This document shows positions 33,625 through 43,987 of a stretch of DNA of 64,000 nucleotides, one piece after another. Location: contig JAZDSV010000022.1 of assembly GCA_036784855.1 (NCBI GenBank), forward strand, positions 171,001 through 235,000. The letters run 5' to 3'. The first letter of the stretch is position 1. Each line of letters begins with the position of its first letter. The DNA comes from Aphelidium insulamus. Its lineage: Eukaryota > Aphelidiomycota > Aphelidea > Aphelidiaceae. The notes under the pieces are model-generated. The model did no database searches, was not told the origin of the DNA, and saw only the letters and a list, made by a program, of their open reading frames with translations. The translations under genes and the position numbers were made by a program.

Positions 33625-34000
33625 GTTTACTCTTGTTGAGTTGACAGTACAAATCGATAAAAATAATATCCTAAGATTCTCATCACTACTTACCAAGCGA
33701 GAACAACGCAAGGGAGGATTTCTATGGACCATTTAGACAGCGAAGTTGTATTAAATATGTATAAAGGAATGCAAATTAACTGAAAGGGTGGAAAGCAGAA
33801 CCAGGAGTGGAACAGTACAAAGGTGAGAATCCATCATCACTCTGGGTGAAGTGGGAAAATTTTTTCCGCCAATCACAACGTAGCGGCGAACAGCCGCTAT
33901 TCCCCCTTGCGCTGTGTGTGCGCTATAAATACAATGTGCTTGTCGGTGTGTCAGCTCTTTGTTTATTCAGTCGGTGAGCCGCCGCCGCCGCCGTGCTCGC
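33625..34000. other. Intergenic region between tail-anchored gene and Crypton-like element
   Basis: About 375 bp. On the plus strand it carries CCAATCACA (about 33869) and CTATAAATAC (about 33921) in promoter-like order, although no plus-strand gene follows. A short GCC repeat lies at about 33970-33984 beside the element's 3' end. No gene seen. Confidence 0.4.
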
Positions 34001-36342
34001 TCACTGGGCGCACTTGGTCTGGCAGGCCTTCTTGAACGTGGATGGCGATATCTTGACGCCCCACGTCGCCGCAAAGGTCTCCATGCTGCCATTGCAGTGC
34101 TCACGCAGGCAGCGCAGCACCGGCTTCACCTGCGAGTGTATCATGTTGCGCGCCGTCTCGGTCAGGTCCGCTGTTGTGGTTGTGTTCACCACATCGTTAA
34201 TGGCCTGTATGGCCGTCACTTGCGCTTGCAGGGTCTTGGCGTTCTTCAGCTCGCCTCGCAGCCCGTCCAGGTTGTTGTCGCCGCCACGCTTGCGCTTCTT
34301 GGCCACCGCTGCCTCCAGGTTCTGCACCACTGCGTTCGCCGCTTGGACCTGCCGGCGCAACAATCTGCAGGCCACTTGTTCCTTCTGCACTGCTGGCGTC
34401 GCTTCGCTGTCGATGAACCTCCCACCGCGCCTCCATCACTTTCTGCTCGATCAGTCGGCCCAACGCATCCTTTATCGGTCCGTCCAGGTTTGCCAGTTGT
34501 GCCCGTAGTTCATCGTCTAACGTCGACTGCTTCTTATAGTTCGTCGCCGCTTCTACCACGAATTTGACCGAGCGTTGTGGATGCGAAACTGGTGCGTTGC
34601 ATAGTACAACAATGAATTTCGATGCCACCGCGTACAGATTCTTTGAGGCGAGGTTGTTGTTGGCGTTCACCTGGCGACCGAGTTGCATATTCGCACAGAA
34701 GTTTGGCACCCAAGTCGATTTCAATGTTCCGACGGCATTGCGCTGGGCGAGGTGCAACAGGAAACTTGCATCCTGCTTGTATAGCGCCGCATGGTTGTCG
34801 CACTTGTGGCGCGCACTGTTCTTGATCTCGATATCGCTTCCACCGCCCCACACTGCAAGCAAGTACGCCGTTTTGCGATTAGAATCGCGATCCGAATGGC
34901 CCGCGGCGATTAATCAGTTTGCCGCACAGGTCTTTGTATCGCCGCTGGTACATCTATATGTGTCATATAAGTCAATAAACAATTATTCAACGAAACCTGA
35001 TAACCAATATTTTCCTGTGGGCCTACATGGCCTTCTCCATTGGCATCGGCGAGGGTCTTGAGACGTTCCTGGGTTGGAAACAGGTATCCAGATTTAATAC
35101 CTGAAATGTGAGTCAATTGCATGTAATAGAGCAGATACCGGCAAGGTGAATGAAGGCCAACAAATGGCGCACAGGGCACAGCATTGGCATGTCATCATCC
35201 TTCCACAGCATCAATGAAACGGCCCGATTGTCACTCTTCCCCATAATATAGAAGCCAATGCCGTCCACATCGCCGTTGCTGGGCTGAATTGACGTTATAT
35301 CCCAATTGATGCAATTCGCCTTGTTGTCACATTTAAGTGACAGTTGTGACACCTCGTCTTCACGCAAGAACAGTCGGCATGCCACCAGCGTCATTGTCCA
35401 AAACTCAAGGTCCCACAAATTGTTTGCACTGACGAGGTGGTCGCGGAGTGCCAGCAACTCCCATGGAGGGGGGGGGGGGGGGGGGGGGGGGGGGTAGTTT
35501 GCGCTGTCCTTGTTGCTGCGCTTGTACACATTTCGCATCAGCACTGAGTCTCGTGGATTGCCACGCCGCCAAATCAATGAGTGACCGCGGTGGAACTTGC
35601 ACCCTCGGTGTCTTCCTTGTCCTTGTACAGCATGACGCACGTTGGACACGTGTCTTGAAGGGCCCCAGCTGGCCGCGCGACTCGTGTATGGCACCAATAG
35701 TCGCCAGCATTTGGTCCACGTTCTTTGGGTCGTTCCAACCGCCCTGACACAGCATTGGCTCGCCCTTGACATTGAGAACCGGCGTGCCATCATCCTTGAG
35801 CAGCGGTGACCCGGCCGGCAAGCGCCAATCGAGCTCAATGCCGCAGCGAAATCGTCCGCGGCAGCATTGACGGACAGAATGGCTGCGGCGGCTCGTCCAG
35901 CAGCATCAGCAGGCTTTCATAGTCGCCAATAAGGCTACAAAAGTATCTGAGACCTACGCAGCAGTGAGTGCATGTCGTGCGTGAGACGTACCACATGCCA
36001 CGCTGGTGCTTGCAGTACATCTTCTCAGTGTTTCTGGTGATAGGCCGGCTACCGGCAACTGACACTGCCACAGTGCCCTCCAGTAAGACCAAGCTCCGTC
36101 GCGAAGAGCAGTGAGCGGGCTTCGGCCAGTGCCGCAATGTCGTTCGGAACCTTGTACTGCGCGTAGTTCGACAGTTTGATAGCTGCCAATGCGTCGCCAG
36201 TGGCGTCCGTGGCATCGTGGCTGTGGCAGTCACCGTGAGTGCCAGTGCTGGCGCCTGCGGGCGTCAGCAGTGGCATACATGTAATGCCCACCTCCGGCCG
36301 GTGTAGCTGCGGCATTGAGCTCGATTTGCGTAGCGGCGGCAT
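34001..36342 (-). mobile_element. Crypton-like tyrosine-recombinase DNA transposon, interrupted copy
   Basis: Minus-strand coding remnants over about 2.3 kb. Parts in order: an N-terminal region from M-P-P-L-R-K-S-S; a middle region with R-G-H-S-L-I-W-R-R-G-N-P-R; a tyrosine-recombinase catalytic part with F-L-R-E-D-E-V-S-Q-L-S-L (first catalytic Arg region), R-K-T-A-Y-L-L-A-V-W-G (the H/x-x-R-like block) and S-A-R-H-K-C-D-N-H-A-A-L-Y (the terminal catalytic block); then a basic, helical C-terminal tail with A-T-W-G-V-K-I-S. This arrangement and the lack of a DDE domain fit Crypton elements, which transpose through a YR enzyme and have no terminal inverted repeats. Splicing alone does not keep one frame: about two breaks remain, so the copy looks decayed. 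A 27-nt poly-G run lies within it. No obvious terminal repeats or target duplication were found by eye. Confidence 0.68.
35468..35494. repeat. Poly-G homopolymer, 27 nt
   Basis: Uninterrupted run of G on the plus strand (poly-C on the element's coding strand, which would read as a proline run). Its length is prone to assembly or replication slippage, and it can form a G-quadruplex. Confidence 0.95.
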
Positions 36343-36644
36343 GTTTCAGACGATGGGAGAAGAATGTGAGGGAGACGCGAGGGAGACGCGCGTTTAATTA
36401 AGGGTGAAACGCGTTATTTGCACTTTATTTCACCTTTTATAATAGATAAGAGGGGTTACAAGCACACAATACAATCGCAAAACAATGAACCTCAAAGGAA
36501 CAGAACTGTACAATACATATGCATGTACATGGCAGGTTCCGTATGTGTACATGCCTGCATATGTACTGGGCGGCCTTGAAAATGGACATTAAAACAAAAA
36601 CACCATCTATGAATGAAGCATCAATGAATGTAGCATCTCCGCTC
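36343..36644. other. Intergenic region after the Crypton-like gene start
   Basis: About 300 bp between the start of the Crypton-like gene and the stop of the next minus-strand gene. It has a short direct repeat, GAGGGAGACGCG, twice around 36367-36391. The rest is AT-rich with TATGCATGTACATG-like sequence. No gene seen. Confidence 0.5.
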
Positions 36645-38900
36645 TTAGACGGCAGCATCGCCAGTGAGAGCATCAGAGAATCGTGGATGACTGCGCGACA
36701 TGCTCAGCTTGCCAGGCTTGCTGGGAGCGGCGGCATTCGCGGTAGTGGGGTCCGCGTTCTCCTTCATCAGCTGTGTGACACCCTTGCCGTGCCGAGCAGC
36801 CGCCGCGGCTTTTCCCGAACCGCCAGCTGTGAGGGAAGCAAATTTGCGAGACATTGATCTCGGTGGCGGTGGCTGGGCCGCCTTGTCACCTGCATCGATC
36901 GCGGTGCCAACGGTGCCCGAGTGAGAGTGCGCTGTGAGTGTGGCCGAGCGGAGCACCTCGTCAATGTCCGGACTGACCGGCATGTCCACACTCGCCGCCA
37001 CTGCAGCAGCGCCACCGACACCGGCCACACTGTTCAACGAGCCGTACTTTGTGGGCGTAGTGCTCGCGCCGGCGCCACCGGCTGGCAGCGACTGGAACAG
37101 TGATGCCACGTGCAGCGGAGACTGCGGTGTGGCACCGGCTCTCGAGTGTCGTCGCAGTCGGAGACTGTGCCAGCGTCGCTGATGCGGGTCTGAGCGGGTT
37201 GTATCTTGCGCGGCGCTTGCACCCACGCCACCGCTGCCACTGCCGTGATGCTGCTGCTGTGACAGGGCTACGTCGGCACTGTACCGCAGCGACTCCTCAA
37301 AGTCCCGGTGGAGCGTCATGTCTGCGGACTCTGGCCGTGTCAAGTAGGCCATGGCCGGCGAGAACGCGTACTGCGGGTCGGCCAGCACGGCCTTGTAGTC
37401 GCGTGAGCCGTTCTCACTGCCGTCGGCCACGCGCATGACAAAGTCCGTGTCGGTGGTGCCGGGTCGCGGGCGCTCCACCACTCCGTCGAACGACGCGGTG
37501 ACGGCTGCTGCATTAGCGGCGCTGCGTGCCCGGCCGCGTCGATGCTGCAGGCCGTGCTGCTGCTGCTGGTGCTGCAGTTGGGCGCGCGCCAAGTCCTCGC
37601 TGAACCGCAGCAGCTGGTCAATGTCGTCGCCGATGGAGCCGCGTCGCCGTCGTTCCATCCGTGCCGCCACCGCGTGTGCACTGGTGTCCATGCCGACCGC
37701 ATCCGCGGAGATGACGCGCACGTCCTGCGGGTGCAGCTTGGAGCGGCCGCGCAGTGCCGCCATGTTGCGTGTGGCAGTGGCCGCGGCGCCGCTGTCAGTG
37801 ACGGCATTGACGGAGCGTGCGCGGTCCCGGCCACCCATAAACTGGAGGGCAGCCACGCGAGCTGCCAGACGGGGTGACAGCGGTCTGGTGGCCGCAGGTG
37901 TCGCTGTGGGTGCCGCCGCCGGAGAGGTGACCGGTCTGGCAGCGGGTGTGACAGCATCTCCCACCAACTGCTCCTCGTCGCTGCCCAGCGCCACCAGCTC
38001 GTCAATGTCCATGGACTCGTAGCAGTTGGGCGACACAACATTCTCGCACCCGGTGTACACGATCTCGGGGTGCTGCGCGGAGGCGGCCAGTCGTGGCAGA
38101 TGCGACGCCGCGGACACTGGCGTCGGCTGCTGTGGGCGCGGTGGTGCCGCCGTGGAGCTGAGTGGCCGCGGTGCCGTGGTGCGGAGAATGCCCTCGCCCG
38201 ACGACACGGACACGCGGTCGGTGGCGCGTATGTCAGACGTCTCGGCGCTCACGTCGTGGCTGCTCAGCGTGGTCAGCGATGTCTTGGCGGCCAGCGGAGT
38301 CGTCGCGTGTTCTGCCTCCGACTCCCGCTGGTGCTGCTGCTGCTGCTGCTGCTGCTGGTGGAAGTGAGTGGTGGCTGCACGGGCGCTTCCATCGCTGGAG
38401 GCCGCAGTGCCAGACACGGTCAGGAACGCGTCAATGTCCTGCGTGTCCAAGGCGATTGTCACGGCCGGGTCGTCGCTGGCAGACGGCGGCAACCGCGTGG
38501 CCGGCACCACCGCCGACACCGCCAACAGTTCATCAATATCGGGCCGTCGCTGATGGGCGAGCTGCGGCTCCGTGACACGCCGGGCCAGCCGGAATATGGC
38601 GGCGTTGGGCGGCGGTGCGCTGACAGTCAGCTGTGCCGCGGCCGCAGTGATGGCAGCGCGGCCGCTGGGACGGCGCAGCTGGTTGCCGCTGATGTGCACG
38701 TGCTCAGTTGTATCGGCATATCCGCCGTACGGGCCCATCACTGCGGTATCATTGTCGTCGACGTGTGCGGCATCATCTCCGTGGGCCAGATCCGCCGCCG
38801 CCTCTCCGTCGTCCACCTCGGTTGCCGGTGCAGTCATCATGTCAAAGTCGCGGCTCAACTCGCCGTCAGTGTCTGTCAACGTTGTTCCCGGGGAGCTCAT
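36645..38900 (-). CDS. Disordered protein with repeated D-I-D-E-L motifs, poly-Q and a KEN box
   Basis: Intronless, 751 residues from the ATG at 38900. Composition is Ala, Ser, Thr, Arg and Gln rich, so it is largely disordered. A short motif recurs: P-D-I-D-E-L-L (about 120), Q-D-I-D-A-F-L (about 154), M-D-I-D-E-L-V (about 297), D-D-I-D-Q-L-L-R-F-S (about 425) and P-D-I-D-E-V-L-R-S (about 640), with a weaker D-F-E-E-S-L-R-Y-S (about 540). Between the second and third lie eight glutamines (residues 182-189). Near the C-terminus L-M-K-E-N-A-D-P contains a KEN box, the degron used by the anaphase-promoting complex. The last 60 residues are basic and Ser-rich (S-M-S-R-K-F-A-S-L, K-L-S-M-S-R-S-H). 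I recognise no family. GC content is high and codon use matches the housekeeping neighbours, so it is unlikely to be random open frame. Confidence 0.7.
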   Translation of the reverse strand: MSSPGTTLTDTDGELSRDFDMMTAPATEVDDGEAAADLAHGDDAAHVDDNDTAVMGPYGGYADTTEHVHISGNQLRRPSGRAAITAAAAQLTVSAPPPNAAIFRLARRVTEPQLAHQRRPDIDELLAVSAVVPATRLPPSASDDPAVTIALDTQDIDAFLTVSGTAASSDGSARAATTHFHQQQQQQQQHQRESEAEHATTPLAAKTSLTTLSSHDVSAETSDIRATDRVSVSSGEGILRTTAPRPLSSTAAPPRPQQPTPVSAASHLPRLAASAQHPEIVYTGCENVVSPNCYESMDIDELVALGSDEEQLVGDAVTPAARPVTSPAAAPTATPAATRPLSPRLAARVAALQFMGGRDRARSVNAVTDSGAAATATRNMAALRGRSKLHPQDVRVISADAVGMDTSAHAVAARMERRRRGSIGDDIDQLLRFSEDLARAQLQHQQQQHGLQHRRGRARSAANAAAVTASFDGVVERPRPGTTDTDFVMRVADGSENGSRDYKAVLADPQYAFSPAMAYLTRPESADMTLHRDFEESLRYSADVALSQQQHHGSGSGGVGASAAQDTTRSDPHQRRWHSLRLRRHSRAGATPQSPLHVASLFQSLPAGGAGASTTPTKYGSLNSVAGVGGAAAVAASVDMPVSPDIDEVLRSATLTAHSHSGTVGTAIDAGDKAAQPPPPRSMSRKFASLTAGGSGKAAAAARHGKGVTQLMKENADPTTANAAAPSKPGKLSMSRSHPRFSDALTGDAAV

Positions 38901-39200
38901 GGTAGATGCGTGGATATCTGTATTGAAGGGGTTCAAGTGGCGGCGGGTAGGTGCTATGCACTTATTTGCTTTGGCGCGTCGCCTAGCTACTCATACTGAC
39001 AGTCACAGTGACTATCCATCCCTGTGCATATAGTATGTGCAGGGCATAGGGTGCAGAAAACTGGGCGCTCTCCAGCAAGCACCAGCAAGCACCAGCAATC
39101 GGCGTAATGGCGATCGCACGATTCAATCGAGGTAATGGACTGTCGCGCTTAAATACCGAGATGCGCCTGCGCTCCAGCTTTAGACCAAGCCGTTCCGATA
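38901..39200. promoter_or_regulatory. Divergent promoter region
   Basis: 300 bp between the D-I-D-motif gene (minus) and the secreted basic protein (plus). It contains AAGCACCAGC twice in tandem near 39076-39095. No gene seen. Confidence 0.4.
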
Positions 39201-40241
39201 ATGCACAAAAATTGTTACGCAGTGCTCATTGTGCTAGTCGCAGTAGTGGCTAGTCTGTTTGATGGTGGGCACGCCTTCTCCATTATTCAGAAATTAAAAG
39301 GACGAGGCAAAAAGCCGCAGTCGAACCTTCAGCAGCCCGCCTCAAACGCAGCGGCAATCGAAGAGAAGCGGCAGCGTGCACTTAAGGCTCACGAAGATGC
39401 GAAAACAGAAATTTCTGTTAAAGTGAATAAGTATATGAAGTCGAAATACCCCAGATCTAAATCATTTGCACCTAACCTGGATTCGATTGAGGAAGAAAAA
39501 TTCACCCCAACTCTCAAGACCATTCCGGAAGATACGGCTGCCAGCAGTCAAATGATGAACTCTGATGGGCCCAAAGTTTCGCATTCCGCAGGTCTCACTG
39601 CACATCGAGATCTTGTACCGCAGACAGATACTGAGACCGCCGATCCAACCAAGGAAGTTGATGCCGGAAAGCAAGCAAGGAGGCCTTCCATCCTCTCAAC
39701 GCTGTCAAGCAAGATGAAATTGTCGGGGAAAAAACAGGACCAAAGTTTACGAGATTTGAAAGTTCCAGGAAGCACGGCTGATGCCGGAAGTAACCCAGGC
39801 CCTGACTACTCCAAACCATTCCAGCGGACCGGTGCCGACGGAACTCAACAGACCTTCCAAGTGCCGCTAGTAGTCGCTGTCGACCCTGGTGCTGATGTTG
39901 ACGCTGGGAAAAAAATAAGCGGGAAAAAGGAAAGTAGGAATAAGGAAAGCGGTGCTGGAAAATCGAAGAAACGGTCATTTTTATCCAAAATATCAAGCAA
40001 GTTTACTAAAACCAATACGCTAAAAAACGCGTTGGAAGAGGCCAAACTGCGAAATTTGGAACGACCGCCACCCGGGTATGATGATCAACAAGAACAGCGG
40101 GTCACGATGGCACAACAATTGGTGAATGAGCGACAGGCGGGTGAAAGGCTTAAGCCTTTAGGAGAAGTTCCCGGGGTAGAGCCTTCCACTCCAGGAGCAG
40201 CACTGGCCCGCGAACCGAAACAGCGCAACCTTGGCGGCTGA
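39201..40241 (+). CDS. Putative secreted basic protein with duplicated module, 346 residues
   Basis: Single exon. The signal peptide is M-H-K-N-C-Y-A-V-L-I-V-L-V-A-V-V-A-S-L-F, cleaved probably after G-H-A. The mature chain is Lys/Ser/Pro-rich and lacks cysteine, so it is probably disordered. A module occurs twice: residues about 151-187 (V-D-A-G-K, then R-R-P-S-I-L-S-T-L-S-S-K, then S-L-R-D-L) and about 231-288 (V-D-A-G-K, then K-R-S-F-L-S-K-I-S-S-K, then K-L-R-N-L). Several Lys-rich tracts (G-R-G-K-K, S-G-K-K, K-S-K-K-R) could act as nuclear localisation signals in another cell. I recognise no family. A secreted effector is possible, but only the signal peptide and composition support this. 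Codon use is more AT-rich than in flanking genes. Confidence 0.6.
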   Translation: MHKNCYAVLIVLVAVVASLFDGGHAFSIIQKLKGRGKKPQSNLQQPASNAAAIEEKRQRALKAHEDAKTEISVKVNKYMKSKYPRSKSFAPNLDSIEEEKFTPTLKTIPEDTAASSQMMNSDGPKVSHSAGLTAHRDLVPQTDTETADPTKEVDAGKQARRPSILSTLSSKMKLSGKKQDQSLRDLKVPGSTADAGSNPGPDYSKPFQRTGADGTQQTFQVPLVVAVDPGADVDAGKKISGKKESRNKESGAGKSKKRSFLSKISSKFTKTNTLKNALEEAKLRNLERPPPGYDDQQEQRVTMAQQLVNERQAGERLKPLGEVPGVEPSTPGAALAREPKQRNLGG

Positions 40242-40290
40242 TCATGTATCACATTACTGTCAATATACCATATCTTTCTCAATATCACTC

Positions 40291-42889
40291 TTATATTCCC
40301 AGTATGGCCGCCACTTCATCCACAGATCTGACCAGCACGTCAGCCTGGTACTTGTTGACCGGGTCGAGCACGGCCGCTGCAACAGTGCGATATGCATCCA
40401 TAAATTTCGTGACCACCAGCGCCGCGGCGCTCCTGCAGTGTCGCGACGACGTCATGAGCTGCAGATCTTGCGCAATCTCCATGTTCATCGAGCACAATAA
40501 CTCGTCAAACTGAGTCGACAGTGCCTGCCGCACAGAAACGTCATCCATGCCGGGCTTCGTGGACAGCGGAGTGGCGGCAGCGTTCGTAATCTTGGGGCTG
40601 CCATTCAACTGCTGCAATATGGGCTGCAATCCAGATCTGGCCAACAGCCGTTGAAACTGAAGGTATAAGGTTAGTATGCATTACAGTGCATCACCACACA
40701 CACACCTCCTGGTCGGCGATAATATCAATGTGAGCGTCAATTTGCGCTGATAAAAGCTCGAGGCGCCGGCCGCTGAGGGTGCGATGAAGCTGCAGCGTTG
40801 TGGCCAGCTCATACAAACAATTGACCGAGAATATGGAGCGTTGAAATGGGGATTCCAGCGCCGTGCTGCACGCATCACACGCCTGTGTCAGCGGGTCCAC
40901 CATTGTCGCGATAATCGGCGCGAATGCCGTTTCGCGGTCCGTGGCCGGAGCAAAGTCGGCCGCGTTTAACGGAGCCCCACCCAGTTGGACAGAGTCACGA
41001 GAAGGTGATAGTGGCAAGACCAAGCTGGATTCATAACTGGACAAAAGGTCCTTGATGGTGCCGATGACTTCGAGAATGGCGGGGGGCGGTGCCAAGTCAT
41101 CGGAAGATTGAACGTCAAGACGGCGCACCGTATCTGCGAAATCCAGTAGCACTTCGTAGAAGAGCTTGAATGCGCTCTGAGTCACATCGGTCAAGTAGGC
41201 GAGAATGTGAGCGGCGGGAGATCCGTCCGCGTGATTTCCACCGACGCCTCCAGTCATATCAACCAGTGAGCCTCTGGGAGACGCCGGGCTTGGTGTCCCC
41301 GTCAACACCCGCTCAATGAGCTTGGTGTAGAACTGGATCATATTTGCGGTTTGATACGCGCTGTGCGGACTGGACTGACAAGCATTCAGCGCCTGATCGA
41401 TGCGCGATCGAAGCGGTCGGCACAAGCCTTCAGTTATCCGGTCCAGCATGTCGCTGAGCACAGAGGACATGTTGGGCAATGCAATCGGGCTTTGCAATAG
41501 AACTTCAGACGGAGTTTTGGGCGACTGGGCGCTTGACTGTAGCCTCGAATGTTCTACTTCATTAAACACAAATGAATGTTGATGAGTGCGCTCACCATCG
41601 TTGCCATCGCTAAACAATTGCTGCAAGCACTCGCGCTCGCTGCACGCAGTCTGATGTATCCACGCCAACATATCACCGGCATATCTAATTGGATCGTGTG
41701 CGTGCAGCTCGATGGGAGGCGGATTGCCATCGCGGCCGCCGCGAGTGAGCGCATCAATAAAACACCGCACCACAGAATTACGACGCACATTGACCACATC
41801 GTCCACCAATGTCCTACAAGTTATAGCACAATGAAACAACGGTATTAGGCAATTGTAGATACACTGTAGAAGTAGTTAAGGAAGAACCTTAGTGAAGTGA
41901 CAGAGAGAACAGGGCAGCAGGAGGGGAGAACATCATGAATAGACTACACTCACTGGAGCAGGACGGAGCGGTGTTTCAAGGCGTCGACGGCCAGGCGCAT
42001 GAGCGGCGTGACTTCGGGAACGTCGCGCGACAGGGCAGCTGGTACGGCGTGCGACCACTTGAACAGACTGTCGTAGGCGGCCTCCTGCACTGCACTAATC
42101 GACTCCATGATGTCCAGACCGGCCTGGTTCTTGTCCAGCAGGAGCAGCAGCTTGCAGTCTGTCTGCAGCGACTGCAGTCGTCGCAGCGCCACAAAGAACT
42201 CGGCGGGCAGGTTGCTGTCATCGTCGTCATAATTGTTGCCTGCCATGGCCGCCACGGGGGAGGAGGCGGCTTTGCCGTGTGACGCTGGCCGTGACAGTAG
42301 CGCCACCTCGTCGGCCGTGAGCACGAAGCGGACCAGGAATGCATCGGTGACGGCACGCTTGTTCAGCACGTCGTCCCGCGCCGACTGAATGCTGGCAGAC
42401 TCGGCAAGCAGGCGGGCGGCGTGGTGGCGAACCGCGGCCAATTGTCGCTGCAACGAGTCGCACATGGCCGTCAGACTGCCCACGCTGTCCCGGGCTGCCA
42501 CCACGTCCTACGCATGAGGTCAGTGAGATGGCTAGCCAGGTGGCGCATGCCTGAACTACGCCGGCAAAGGCCAACACGGTGGCGCGGTGGGCGGCCAGAC
42601 GCCGCGCCTCCAGCTCCGTCTTCAGGGAGCGTCGCAGCTCGCCCGGCTCCGCGCCCGCCGGCACAATGTCGGCCAGTAGGGTCAGTGCGCGCAGCATCTC
42701 GCTCTGGCTGCCAGCTGTAGTGGCTGCTGCCACAGACCCATTGGAGAGGTGCACAGGAGATCCCGCTGCCGGTGGAGACAGCTCCTTGCCTGCCACCTGG
42801 TCAAACAGCGGTATGGACAGGACGGCATCCAGGCGCTTGGCGAGCATGCCAGACGGCGCGGCAGGGCGCATTGTTGTCGAGGCGCTCAT
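40291..42889 (-). CDS. COG6: Conserved oligomeric Golgi complex subunit 6
   Basis: Four exons on the minus strand: 42551-42889, 41954-42507, 40706-41813, 40291-40656; 788 residues. The most telling segment is F-I-D-A-L-T-R-G-G then P-I-E-L-H-A-H-D-P-I-R-Y-A-G-D-M-L-A-W-I-H-Q, followed by E-G-L-C-R-P-L-R-S-R-I-D-Q, all characteristic of COG6. The N-terminal third is helical and coiled-coil-like (L-R-R-S-L-K-T-E-L-E-A-R-R-L). Family role: COG lobe B tether for retrograde vesicles within the Golgi. Intron 1 can be read with a GC donor (CAG then GCATGC) or with a weaker GT donor three codons earlier; both keep frame. The start is taken at M-S-A-S-T-T; an upstream in-frame ATG at 42992 would overlap the divergent SRD5A3 gene. 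Confidence 0.9.
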
Positions 42890-42972
42890 GATGTGGGCGG
42901 CGGCGGTGACAGCAAGCTGAAGCTGCAAGGCACGCACGGCGCCACTGACTGTGAGTGTGTGTGTGTGTGGCT

Positions 42973-43843
42973 GATGTGGCTGTGGGTGTCCATCCACGCG
43001 TACTACTGGCTACTCACGGCGTGTTGCGTGGCGGCTTTCGCGGTGCCGCCCGCCCGCCGCTTGCTCATACCGTACGGCAAGCTGTGTGTACGTGTGGATG
43101 GCTCTGTGCCGCCGGAGCGGGGCTGGCTGCATAGTCTGCTGCGGCAAACTGTGGCGCGCCCCGTGCCCAAGCGGTGGTTCATGCACTTTTACGCGCTGGG
43201 CGCCGCGTGGAATGCCGGTATGCTGCTTGTGCTGCTGCTGAAGAGTGATGGGAATGCCGGGGTGTCCCTGCAGTGGCCCCTGTTGCTGCAGGCGCACTTG
43301 ATGCGGCGCCTCGGAGAGTCGTTGTGGCTGGAGCGGCACTCGGAGCACAGCACCATGCTGCTGGGACACTACGCGGTCGGCCTGACGTTCTATGCCGTCA
43401 CCTCGACTGCGCTGGCATTCACGCCGCGTATACGGCACTCCACAACGTCTCTGTGGCCCGTCATGCTGCTGCTAGCCGCCTCCGTGGTGCAGTATCAGTG
43501 TCACGCCGAGCTGGCGCGACTACGCGCACCTGCTGGCACCGTCCCTCGGAAACCGTCTTTAAAGCATTCTTCAACCACGCTGGCCGCGCAGTATTCGCTG
43601 GTACGTCGAGGGTGGTTCCGGTACAGCGCCTGTCCGCACTACTTTGCCGAGATGCTTATTTACATCGCGGTGACATGGGGATCAGGCTCTGGAGTGATGC
43701 TGAGCTGTCTGGTGTGGGTGGTGGTGAACTTGACGGTGAGCGCTGTGGAGACGAGGCGTTGGGAGGAGCAGCGGTATCCGAGTGGCACTCAAGACGGCCA
43801 ATTTGTGCGCCGACGTGCCGTCCTTGTTCCCTTCGTATGGTAG
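42973..43843 (+). CDS. SRD5A3: Polyprenol reductase (steroid 5-alpha-reductase 3 family, DFG10-like)
   Basis: Intronless, 289 residues. It has about six hydrophobic segments. Family motifs: V-P-K-R-W-F-M-H-F-Y, L-M-R-R-L-G-E-S-L-W-L-E-R-H-S-E-H-S-T-M, and the C-terminal reductase block R-R-G-W-F-R-Y-S-A-C-P-H-Y-F-A-E-M, where the His, Tyr and Glu residues bind cofactor and substrate. The R-R-L-x-E form and the C-P-H-Y-x-x-E block distinguish SRD5A3/DFG10 from steroid reductases 1 and 2. The enzyme sits in the ER and takes part in the conversion of polyprenol to dolichol, supplying N-glycosylation, the pathway that also includes ALG6 at 54791-56720. The start at 42973 gives a first membrane segment immediately; it lies 83 bp from the COG6 start. 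Confidence 0.9.
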
Positions 43844-43987
43844 ATGTCCCCTCTGTTCCTCCGTCTCGTCTCTTGTCATGTACGCTCTTCCGTGTGTTGA
43901 GATGAGCATTTGGAAAGATACATAAATGCGTTATTATATGTTACAGGAGATAGTGCACAGACTATCATCAGCTGCTCTCTGGTCTTG

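Noticed and set aside
33921-33960. TATA-like and CCAAT-like elements as a promoter for a plus-strand gene
   Set aside because: No plus-strand coding sequence follows; the downstream sequence is the 3' part of the minus-strand Crypton-like gene.
37340-38999. Long open frames on the opposite strand and in other frames of the D-I-D-motif gene
   Set aside because: They arise from the high GC content and Ala/Arg/Gln codon repeats of the minus-strand gene; the repeated D-I-D-E-L motif and KEN box make sense only in the minus frame.
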